Of a DNA stretch of 64,000 nt, positions 22,597 to 32,058 are shown piece by piece (the first letter of the stretch is position 1; each line of letters starts with the position of its first letter). The position numbers and the translations under genes are program-made. The notes under the pieces are model-generated. The model was not told the origin of the DNA, did not search any database, and saw nothing but the letters and a program-made list of their open reading frames with translations. Source of the stretch: Diatrype stigma (lineage: Eukaryota; Ascomycota; Sordariomycetes; Xylariales; Diatrypaceae); contig JAKJXP020000078.1 of NCBI GenBank assembly GCA_022225965.2, positions 124,001 to 188,000 of the forward strand, given 5' to 3'.

Positions 22597-23697
22597 TCAT
22601 TCATGGCATCCCCAGAACGCTCGAACTCTCTCCTCGGCCACCTTGCCCACAAGAAACCCCTCAATATTCTCCTGCAGCGCCCTCTGTAAGTTTATATTGG
22701 TGTCCATGCCAATCCAAGCCATGTGTGGGGTCGTCACGAGGTTCAAGCCCTGCACTGCATCCGGCTCCAGCAAGGGGCTGGTGTCGGGGCCCGCCGGCTC
22801 CGCATCAAAGACGTCTACTGCAGCGCCGGCGATCTTACCCTCCCGCAGCGCCGCCAACAGCGCCTCTTCTACCACGACGCCTCCGCGCGCCACGTTAACG
22901 ATGACAGCATCGGCTCGCATCGTGGCCAGTTGCGGTTCCGAGATCATGTGCAGCGTGTCGGGCGTCCGCGGGCAGCACAGCACCAGCACCGTCGCCATCT
23001 TCAGGGCCTCCTCGAACGGCACTCGTTCCGTGGTTTTTGGTTTTGCTATTGTTGCTGAATCTGTCGTTGTTATTGATGATGGCGACGACGATGATGGAGG
23101 ATTATTCGCCGCTGCTGCTGCTGCGCTCTTGCGCGCCGCGATCACCACCCGCATGCCCAGCGCCGACAGGAGCGCCTCGACCCGGCGGCCCACGGCCCCG
23201 TACCCGACGACGACGGCGGTCTCGTCGCGGCACCCGCGCGGGGCGGCGCCGGCGGCGAAGGCGCGCGTCATGAGCGAGCCGCGGCGCGGCCACTCGCCGG
23301 CGCGCAGGTCGGCCATGGTGGGGACGAGGGACCGGCGCGCGGCGAAGTACAGCGCGACGGCGTGCTCGGCGACGGCGTCGGCGTTGCACCCGGGGCTGTT
23401 GAGCACGCGGATCCCGCGCGCGCGGCACGTCGCCAGGTCGACCGAGTCGGTGCCCGAGGCCAGCACCACGACCAGGCGCAGGTTGGGGGCTGCGGCGGCG
23501 GAGAGGGCGTCGGCCCGCAGCGGGATGATGCATGTGATGAGGATGTGGGCATCTTGGATGCGCGAGGGGAGCTCGGCCGGGGTGGTGCGGTTGTAGGAGG
23601 TCAGGGTGAAGGTGTGGGGGGAGGGGACCGTGAGAGGTGGGAGAGGGGTGAAGAATGTCTCCAGGGCAACGATGTTGAGGTGCGTGGGCAATGCCAT
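22597..23697 (-). CDS. D-isomer-specific 2-hydroxyacid dehydrogenase
   Basis: A single exon of 366 aa. The NAD-binding Rossmann motif is VVVGYGAVGRRVEALL, and the catalytic set is complete: Arg in VNVARGGVV, Glu in DVFDAEPAGPD and His in TTPHMAWIG. The N-terminal part has LRLVVVLASGTDSVDL, typical of the family. It should reduce or oxidise a D-2-hydroxyacid (glyoxylate/hydroxypyruvate type) with NAD(P); the substrate cannot be read from sequence. An odd low-complexity insert of roughly 35 residues (Ala, Asn, Pro, Ser, Thr) follows the second Rossmann strand (MRVVIAARKS), where most homologs are compact. The gene is convergent with the DUF7708 gene, the stops lying about 200 bp apart. Confidence 0.9.
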   Translation of the reverse strand: MALPTHLNIVALETFFTPLPPLTVPSPHTFTLTSYNRTTPAELPSRIQDAHILITCIIPLRADALSAAAAPNLRLVVVLASGTDSVDLATCRARGIRVLNSPGCNADAVAEHAVALYFAARRSLVPTMADLRAGEWPRRGSLMTRAFAAGAAPRGCRDETAVVVGYGAVGRRVEALLSALGMRVVIAARKSAAAAAANNPPSSSSPSSITTTDSATIAKPKTTERVPFEEALKMATVLVLCCPRTPDTLHMISEPQLATMRADAVIVNVARGGVVVEEALLAALREGKIAGAAVDVFDAEPAGPDTSPLLEPDAVQGLNLVTTPHMAWIGMDTNINLQRALQENIEGFLVGKVAEERVRAFWGCHE

Positions 23698-24478
23698 TTT
23701 GAGAGGGGAATGATGTCACAGGAGAAGAAGAGGAGGTATACCGTATCACGAGACGAGGTTAAGCATGAAGAGGCATGTTCGGCTTCTCTAGATAGGGTGA
23801 AATGTCACTTGATTGACTGTGTATGTGGCCATGTTTTCCCATAAACTTATCGACTATACTACTAACTAGCCCCTTTTAGATAGGCAAACTAGACCTATAG
23901 CTTTGCAGCATTATCCACCTTGATAGGAGTACCTAGCTGGTAGTACTCTTAGATATTACTAATATAGTTGATTATTTTGAGCGTCACACGATTGGGCCTG
24001 GGTCACTCCCTATCAACTATTATATATGTAAGTAGCTAGTTATAGCAGGGTTACTTATCTCGTCGATGCTGCATCGATATACCAGTGATTCATGATTGCC
24101 CCGACCATCGGATCATTCTTGCAGACTTATAGTCGTATCCGGAACGCATCCGTCTCCGCCGTCTCCACATTCCGATCTATACTTCCAAGTGAGGCCGCGC
24201 CGTGTGCTTCTCGGCTGCCTTTGCCCCTCCTTCCACCACTCGCCTAGTGGCCGAGCTCCTCCTCCAAGTCCATATGGGCTGTCTCTCCCCTCAGTGATTG
24301 GATTTCCTTCCCTTGTCCCACTGTGTGATGATTGTGTCTCTTTGCCACTTAGGTGCGTCCCCCCTCAGTACCAAACATATACACTTCTATAGACTTCAAC
24401 AAGTTAGATTAGGTAGTCGTCGAAGACAGCTTCCGCCAAAATTAAACATCATCGTGACTTCTTCCTTCATCCACCATA
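23698..24478. other. Intergenic between divergent genes
   Basis: Promoter region of the dehydrogenase (minus) and the aldolase-like gene (plus). AT-rich around 23870-24060, then CT-rich before the ATG at 24479, as is common in fungal 5' UTRs. No gene is supported. Confidence 0.5.
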
Positions 24479-25627
24479 ATGGCTCCTTCTGCGACTAGCC
24501 CGGCCCCTATGCCCGTGAGCAAAGGTACTACGAGCCAGCAACACCGCTCAGGAGACCCCTCTCTCGCATTCGTTCCTGATGCCGAGACTGTACCGCCAGT
24601 CTTTGAAGACAAGCACGAGGAACGCAGGTTCCTGAAGCACAGACTTGCTATCGCCTACCGAATTTTCGCCCAGTTTGGCTTTTCCGAGGGCGTCGCTGGC
24701 CACATCACTGTTCGAGATCCCGTGGACCCCACAAGCTTCTGGGTTAATCCGTTTGGTAAGCTTCTACGAGAACGGTTGAGCCATACACACGTAGTTCACG
24801 TACTGATAGGTCATGTAACTATGCTCGACAAGGCTTGCATTTCTCATTAATCACGGACGACGATTTGATTCGCGTTGACCACAGCGGCAAGGTTGTCGAG
24901 GGGGGGAATAACTTGAGACTAAACTATGGTAAGATAAACTTAGGTCTATCATAAACATGAGTTAGATCAGAAGGGTGCCCCTGTCTTAACTAATATGATG
25001 ACAGCGGCTTATGCGATCCATGCCGAGATCCACAAGGCGAGGCCGGATGTCCTGTGTGCTGCTCACTGCCACAGCGTCTACGGACGGGCCATGTGCGCAA
25101 TGGGCAAGGAACTGGACATGCTCACCCAAGACTTTTGCACGTTCTACAACGATCACGTCCTGTACCCGTAAGCTACACTGATATTTCCTCCCAGTCCACA
25201 CCTTCCAAATCAAGCCAACTCTGTAGAGATTCCGTCTTCAAGCTGACCTCTCACCTCAAACCTCAGCAACTTCGCGGGTCTCGTTCTAGCCACCGACGAA
25301 GGAAAGCAGATCGCCGCCTGCCTTGGCGATAAGAAGGCAGCTCTGTTGGGCAACCACGGTCTGTTGACCACCGGGCCGAGTATCGAGGCTACCGTAGGGT
25401 GGTTCGTTCTACTAGAGAAGTGTTGCCAGGTCCAGCTGGCGGCGGACGCCGCTGCCGCCGGCACGGGAAAGCCGCCCCTGGTCATTGGGGAGCAAGAGGC
25501 TCAGAGCACCTGGGAGGCTATAGGGACTAAGAATGGCGGCTACTTCATGGGATTGCCACTGTTCCAGGTTGCTGAGAGGGAATTTGGTGAAAGGACCTAT
25601 CTTGGCAGGGGGTTGCGTCCCATTTAG
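24479..25627 (+). CDS. Class II aldolase/adducin-family protein
   Basis: Four exons (24479-24755, 24833-24928, 25005-25167, 25267-25627) total 897 nt, 298 aa. Introns of 77, 76 and 99 nt have GTAAGC/GTAAGA donors and AG ends. Family features are FGFSEGVAGHITVRDP, FWVNPFG, LITDDDLIRVDHSGKVVEGG, the metal-ligand block CAAHCHSVYGRAM, and a later GNHGLLTTG. Class II aldolases use a divalent metal held by His residues; many fungal members of this size are uncharacterised and resemble meiotically up-regulated gene 14 type proteins. The actual reaction is unknown. The gene lies head-to-head with the dehydrogenase, so a shared small-molecule role is possible but unproven. Confidence 0.9.
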
Positions 25628-26955
25628 ATTGCCTGTGCCTGCGAGAACGAGAATGCGATCAAATCAAATGCTGAATGCAAATAGGGAGATGTGAAGCGTT
25701 AGGCAATGAGTGGGAAAGTAAGTTATACGGCCCAGAATTGATCATATATTTTAGTCGAGTACATTCTCCTTGCACGTGGCTGTTGATGGTGCTGCTCTTG
25801 GTGGTTGTATCTGCTACCCGAGAGTCACGGCAATGGTTTGGAACTGTTGCATAACAGTAGATGCGACGAGAAAGGGGTGGACCTGCTGAATGTTGCTTAA
25901 TTGCGTCCTTATTAGTCTTTAGAGTGGGTATGTCCGCTGACATCGCGAGGCCATCTGGTATCGGACATTTGCGACGTAACATCCTAGCAATTATCATATC
26001 AATTGGAACGGGTGCCATCCAGTGTATACTCTGTCGAGTCGAACCGAGCCGAACAGCCGACTGGTATAAGCTGTCAATGGTAACTACGGGTTGGAAGTAC
26101 GCTGTCACTCTGCAGTCTGCACTGACCCCTTACCCTTGGAGCCCCTATAATTCGTTTCTCTGAAAGACTCATTGTGGTGACAAGTCAAGAGATGCGGAAG
26201 AGAGGGTACCGATGACAGAAGGGATATACCAGGCTTCAGATGGTGGATGCAAGCGGCTGGCCCTACGGAGTGAAGCAATTGGAAAGGTATTGAGTGACAT
26301 GATCTTGGGATGATTACAATCAATTCTATAAGCCTCTACGGATGGGTCTTTCCAAGACCACACAGGAGCAAGGATAACGCCATGTCTACCGTATCCTTAC
26401 ATCATAGTCCAGCGGGTCCTCAGAATGCGAGACTCCGGTGCCCATCTACATAACGGCGGACCGAATGAGTGGCTGTGGGTGGAGGGATAAAGTCATGTGG
26501 GCGGAGATACCTGTCGTTGAGGGTTGGGGTATAAGTTCACCAGGTAGTGAGATAGGGGCTTCATTACCTAGAGAACTAAGATTAGCCAGTAAAGCCAATC
26601 ATGGAGTCTCGACTGGAATGTTTCTTGGGTTGGCTTGTAAGGCGGCATCAGGAGACACCAGTGACCAAGTACTCGTTGAAAATTGACTCTTACAGCTGTT
26701 CAAAGGACCACAGCGTATTTCACGGAGTCGACTGTCACATGAGCTCAAGTGGAAAGAAAGTCGGGACACCAAGATAGGCACAAGCAAGGGCGTATTAGTG
26801 CATCATTTACAATTGAATATCAACCTAACCTCACAGAAAGTCTATATGCCTCAAATTAACACTGCCCCCAGATGTCCAGAGCCAGGTACCCGAATGCGCC
26901 CTTTTCCTGCACACATGACATCACCAGCCAGTCGGCCGCTCGCCGCCATAGGTGT
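25628..26955. other. Intergenic, 1.3 kb
   Basis: 3' flanks of the aldolase-like gene (plus) and the GH17 gene (minus), which converge here. Several frames of 60-150 codons overlap on both strands without domain, splice or codon support. Confidence 0.5.
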
Positions 26956-28305
26956 TTAGAGCAGGGTGAAACCAGCAGCTGCGAGCGCCAGACCGGCATA
27001 CGCGGCGAAGGAGACCAGCTGGGTAGAGGCAGAGGCCTCGACAGAGGGATAGGCGGCCGAGGACGAGTCAGCAGAGCTGGCCTCCTCGGAGGATGCTGAG
27101 TCTCCAGATCCAGAATCGGCGCTGCCAGTGGAGGATGGGGATGAGCCACCTGTCGTTTGTGCGTTAGTACCTGACGTAGCGGAAGGAGACGTAAGAGACG
27201 AAGAGATCGTGACACTAGAAGAAGAATCGGAAAGAGAAGAATCGGAAGCAGTCGTACCAGTGGAGGTGGCGGTGGCGGAACCAGTCGAGGAACCAGTAGG
27301 CTTGGAGGTGGCGGAAGCAGTGCCGGAAGCAGACGAGGACGGCTCATCGGCTGTGATGCCGTCGCAGCTCAGGTCGAAGAGAGGCTCGGTGGTGAGGTCC
27401 TTGGAAACGGCGAACTTCATCTCGTTGTCGGGGTTCGAGTCACGCAGGTTGTACCAGAAAGTGGGGGTCTTTCCGAAGAGCTTCTTGCAGCCAATGTCCT
27501 GCCAGTACTTCTTAGCATTCTCAGTGCTGGGCACGGCCTGATCCCAGTCCGGACCAGTGGTGGGCCAGCCGGTCTCGGTCACCCAGACGGGCTTGCCTCC
27601 GGCAGCCGCAATAGAAGCGTCATATGCCCGGCCGAAAAGCTGGCCGGCGTTATCGATGCTGTTGCCTTTGCCGGTCTCGTAGTAAGGGTACTCGTCAATA
27701 CCGAGCCAGTCAACGGCATCGATAACGGCCTTGTTAGTGGTGTTGGTCCAGGCATCCCAGGTGTCAACGTGGCCGATGGGGACATCGGAAAGGCCGGTAT
27801 CCTTGACGGAATCTTTGAAGTCCTTGATGAAGCCAATAATGGCGTCGGGGGAGGCGCCCACGCCGGACTTGTTCTCGATACCGGTAGCGGAATCGCGGTA
27901 CAGATCCTCGCTTCCAATGGAGATACCAATGACGAGGTCGGTGAGCTCAGTTCCATACTGCTTCACAGCGTTCTGTAGAGCGGTGAGCTCCTTGTCGATG
28001 TTGTCGGTGCCCGAGGTCCAGATGCCAAGCAGGATCTTGGTCTTGGTCTCGATGGCAGCCTCGAAGGCCTGGATGGGGTCCGTCTCGGAGTAGGCCTGGA
28101 TATTGGTGTACAGTCGCACGGCGTTGAAGTCGCCCGGCGCACCCTTCAGACCCTGCGCCGTCTTGAACTCGGCCAAGAAGTCGTCCTTGAACTTGGCAGA
28201 CCGGTCAGCCTTGGTGGCTCCCGAGTTGAAGCCGAGGTAGTTCTCGCCGTCGGCGTAAACGGCAGTGGCAGCCGCCGCCAGAGAAAGCGTCGTTGTGAAG
28301 CGCAT
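26956..28305 (-). CDS. eglC: GPI-anchored GH17 beta-1,3-glucanase (EglC-like)
   Basis: A single exon of 449 aa. It starts with a signal peptide (MRFTTTLSLAAAATAVYA) and continues with GENYLGFNSG. The GH17 barrel shows VRLYTNIQAY, ILLGIWTSG, the acid/base Glu in GISIGSEDLYR, DEYPYYE and the nucleophile Glu in KPVWVTETGWPTTGPDWDQ, then FWYNLRDSNPDNE. A Ser/Thr-rich stalk follows from about residue 320, and the protein ends in a small-residue omega site region plus a hydrophobic tail (VSFAAYAGLALAAAGFTLL), the signal for a GPI anchor. Such enzymes act in the cell wall or at the plasma membrane on beta-1,3-glucan during wall remodelling. Confidence 0.93.
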   Translation of the reverse strand: MRFTTTLSLAAAATAVYADGENYLGFNSGATKADRSAKFKDDFLAEFKTAQGLKGAPGDFNAVRLYTNIQAYSETDPIQAFEAAIETKTKILLGIWTSGTDNIDKELTALQNAVKQYGTELTDLVIGISIGSEDLYRDSATGIENKSGVGASPDAIIGFIKDFKDSVKDTGLSDVPIGHVDTWDAWTNTTNKAVIDAVDWLGIDEYPYYETGKGNSIDNAGQLFGRAYDASIAAAGGKPVWVTETGWPTTGPDWDQAVPSTENAKKYWQDIGCKKLFGKTPTFWYNLRDSNPDNEMKFAVSKDLTTEPLFDLSCDGITADEPSSSASGTASATSKPTGSSTGSATATSTGTTASDSSLSDSSSSVTISSSLTSPSATSGTNAQTTGGSSPSSTGSADSGSGDSASSEEASSADSSSAAYPSVEASASTQLVSFAAYAGLALAAAGFTLL

Positions 28306-30540
28306 GATGATGATGATAAGAACGATGTTGATTTATATGATCGGAAGGCAAAAAATAGAAATCGTCGCTCCTGTTTCACGTGTTTGACCGTAGCGTGCAA
28401 GATTAGTTGGTCGCGTCGCGGATCACACGATTAATTATGCTGAGCGACTGGGAAATGTGGCACCGAACGTAGGTAGGTATCAATAAAGAATGACGAGAAA
28501 TACCAAAAGACAGGCTGCTGCGGTTTGGAGGAAAAAGGAATGTCGAATTGCCAAAGCGAATACAAAAAGAGTGTCAGTCGGTTGCCTTGAATGGTTTTAA
28601 TGATGAGAAAGTCGAAAGTTTGAATAGGAAGAACAAGTCAAAAAAAGGAGAAAGGAAGGCTCCAGCTCGCTCGGTGTCCACTGTGGCACTGTCCCACTCC
28701 AGCCGTCCACTGTCCACCTGGGCACTATCGAGGTGTCAAAGCCGCAGGAGGCCTAACTAAAGAGAGTCCCTAAACAAGTGTGATTTGCCTGAATAAGACT
28801 AGCTCGCTATTGTCCCCCAGCGCTGTCCAGTGGATGCAGAGTGGCAGAGTGGCAGAGTGGCAGTAGTGGTAGGGCGCGGGCTGCAGCTAGCGCCTCTCGT
28901 GCCTGTCCCATTTCCATAGGTTATTCTTAGACGGGGATAAATCATGCAACCCAGGCATTCTACACCAATCACCGCGCTCTCTCCGTCTGTTAGCTTGTAA
29001 TTGAAACACCGCAAACACCGCCACGCCCCCCGGGGACCCCAGGCGCAATATCGTACACTGTTAGAGCGAGTCCGGCATTCTTCTCGATTTTGCTTTGTTG
29101 CATGCCAAGCTTGGCGATACGATACACGATGGGCAGTTCCAAGGCGAATCATCTCACCGGATTTACAGTTGGTGTCCCGGCTACCATGTAGTTAGGTTTA
29201 CTAGTTACATAGTAGAGCACGTTCTGTTATTTGTTCGATACATCTGTCTCGTATATACTACAAGACATTCTCGAGAGGCACGATGACTTTATTGCTGGCA
29301 ATAACATCAACTGCCGGACTACCTAGCCTAACTAGTCAGATACCTGGCCATACGATGTAAGTTACATACCTCGTATATGTCGCACAGGCTACATACGGAG
29401 TCTACTACTCTAGGTAAGTAGCTAGAAGTAGTTAGTTACGAGAGTTACCGCTCGAATGTCAATGTCCCTGGCTAGCAGGCCGCTAGACTAGGACGTAGCA
29501 AACGTTTATGTAATCTGGAGCGATCTGGATTCAGGAACCATCTGAATTTCAGTATTTCAGTATACGAGCGGCATTGGGCATCTACGTCGCTTACATACAC
29601 AAGAATGTAGGTATGACCTTGAGTTACGGCAAACAAGCCTTCAACAGACCTCCAAATAAAAATATGGTGTCATCTCAAGGCAGAGATCGTGTCATACAGG
29701 ATAGATACTTAAGTGGTGTTATTACTCAAAAAGAGGAAGGATGATAAGGTATTATTATTGCTATTAGTACGGTCATCCCTTGTGCTTGTGTAGCACCTTC
29801 TTGAATGTGTGTATGTATGTATGTATGTAACCGCCTACCTCAGCAGCCTTAGTACGGTATCCCTAGCTCCCGGGCCTGAGCTGTATCGGGGCCGACTTTA
29901 TACGGCCAGGTGGCAAAAGCATCGCTATATTCCAGGTTAACATTGATTGCCCCCTATCCAGGTAGACATGGCAGCAGGCCTCTCGCTAATTATACCGGTG
30001 ATCGTCTCAGCCAACTCGTTGCTCGCCTCCCTTCTCCTGCCAAAGTCTCGAACTCTGCAGTGTCATCTTGGGAAAAATTCATCGAGGTATCCTCGCTCCC
30101 ATTCGTAGTAGTGCATCCATCCATCCTCCCCAGACTACCGGCACCCGGCACCTGGCACTGTTTCATAGGTAGTTCTCCAGTATCGGAAAGCGTTCATCGC
30201 TTTTTTTGCGCTTGCCCGGAAGCGACCTCGGACCTCATCAAGGCGTTTTCGGCCGCGGCGCAACAGCATTCGGTTCTCTTCGGGCATCATCATGGTTTAT
30301 AGGTACGGATTCTGTTTAGGTAGGTATCCGGTCTCTTGTCGCCGCGTGATGACGCCTGGCCTGGTTGTGCGGTCCCGTCGCCGCCGCGAAATTGACCGGC
30401 GTGATGGATAGCACACCGCAGACTGCGCTGCTGAGTGCCTTGGCTCATAACTCCCTTCGGATTACGGGATGTTTCTATGGGATGGCGGTATAGCAGTATA
30501 GCGGTTGTAGAGTTGAAAGTTGTCGCTTCTGCTGTTTGGC
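28306..30540. other. Intergenic, 2.2 kb
   Basis: Promoter of the GH17 gene and 3' flank of the GT31 gene. A (GTAT)n tract lies at 29810-29829. A 130-codon frame at 29910-30302 has no family features and I do not call it a gene. Confidence 0.5.
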
Positions 30541-32058
30541 TCAAGGAAGCACCCATTCCTCACGGTGGCACGACGCATCCATGCGCTTGACGAAGTCGTG
30601 GACGCGCTCCACCATCCACCCGGAGACCACCTGCGCTTCCCCGGCAGAGGCAAAGTGTTGGCGCCCCAGCTTGATAGCAGGCGAGGTCCTGCAGGTTCGG
30701 CCGGTGAGCGAGAATTGGATGCACTTCGGGTCGTTCTCGCAGATCTGCTGGCACTCCTCGAAGGAGCCGCTGCCCGGGCCCTGTTCGGTGTCGGACAGGT
30801 TGTCCCAGTCGTCGTACCGAGGCCGAATCCTGGGGAGTACGAGTGCCCGGAATATGTCCTTGTGTCGCAGCATCGCAGTAGTCTTAATTCGTTTCAACAA
30901 GCACGGTTGTTAGTTTCGGGTTTATTTATTTCTACGATGGCATCGATAAACGAAGCAGTGGGGAAGAGATAGGAAATGCATGCAACAACTCACCTGGGCA
31001 TTCCACTCTTCCTCGAAATCAGCCAGTTGAAGGACCTCTTCGGTAGTGAGGTGGTGGTAGGTGACGGCGTAGTGACACCACAGCTTTCTGGCATTGCCGC
31101 CGAAGGAGTCCTCGAAGTCCATGGCCAGAGGGTTCTCGCTAATAATCGTCGGCCACGACCAGAAGAGGTCCACGCCCGCGTCCTTAAGCACTTTCCCCAA
31201 GACGCAGTCGCCAGCCCAATGGATAGACGTGAAATCATCATAGAACGTTAGATTCGTATTTCGATGTTCTACTAGATTTTCTAAGGCTGCGTGGGAGAGG
31301 ACGACGCCCGCGCCACCGTAGCCGAAGACGATCTCGCCGATCTTCATCTGCAACCCCATGTAGTACGGCTTGGAGGCGTCGAAGTGCGAGAGCCATTTGG
31401 CGACGTTCTTCCAGATGATAAAGGTATCGGCCTCGACGAAGATGTACCATTTGGCCTCGACGAAGATGTACCATTTGGCCTCGGGTCGGTGTCGGAGCGC
31501 CTTGTCGGCCATGGGCAGGAACTTCCACTTGTCCAGCTTCCAGCCGGGGCTGTCCCTTCCGCTGCGTGTGTTGCCCGCCGACGCCCATTCGGCCAGTTGG
31601 GCTGCTGAGAAACCCTCCATGCCGTGCGCTTGGAGCTGACGGTAGTACTCGAAATCCGGGTGCTGCGCCAGGATTGCCGGATTCACCTCGTCGAGGACGT
31701 TATAGACATGGTGGCCCTCGATGGTCTCCTCCAGATCCGAGTAGACGACGTAGTGCGGCACGCAGCGCAGCGTTGTATCGAAGTGGGCGGGAAGCTTCTC
31801 GCGCGCCTCGTTCGCCCCGGTTTTGAGCACGACTAGCATGTCGTTGAGACCGCGGACGCCGGTGGCCTCACATAAGGGTTCGGAACCATATTCTCTATCC
31901 ACGAACCACGCACCGAGCGACTGCCGGAGCTTAAACATCTGGAGCAAGATCAGGAATGCTAGGCCGACGCTGACAACCCGGTACACAAATCGAGCGTTCA
32001 CCGACGGCATCGACACCGACGGCGTGGACACTCCCGACGAGCTCTTCGAAAGATACAT
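30541..32058 (-). CDS. GT31-like Golgi glycosyltransferase with PAN-like tail
   Basis: Two exons, 32058-30994 and 30882-30541, with a 111-nt intron (GTGAGT, branch ACTAAC, end TTAAG), encode 468 aa. A single N-terminal membrane helix (VYRVVSVGLAFLILLQMFKL, about 24-43) predicts a type II Golgi protein. The lumenal part has MLVVLKTGANEAREKLPAHF, VYSDLEETI, WKLDKWKFLPM, WYIFVEADTFIIWKN (the metal-binding region of this family), FGYGGAGVVLS and a late WAGDCVLGKVL. The C-terminus has a Cys pattern, FEECQQICENDPKCIQFSL, like a PAN/Apple module. It probably transfers galactose or a related hexose to protein or lipid glycans; acceptor unknown. An 8-residue unit (AKWYIFVE) is repeated in tandem just before EADTF. 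Confidence 0.85.
31429..31476. repeat. In-frame 24-bp tandem duplication inside the GT31-like gene
   Basis: Two perfect copies (31429-31452 and 31453-31476), followed by 7 more matching bases. They encode AKWYIFVE twice, directly upstream of the EADTF metal-binding motif. Confidence 0.95.

Noticed and set aside
22400..25627. A metabolic gene cluster formed by the dehydrogenase and aldolase-like gene
   Set aside because: Only two small enzymes in head-to-head order; no backbone enzyme, transporter or regulator nearby.
29910..30302. 130-codon plus-strand frame
   Set aside because: No homology pattern, no signal peptide, no splice support, mixed composition; likely chance.
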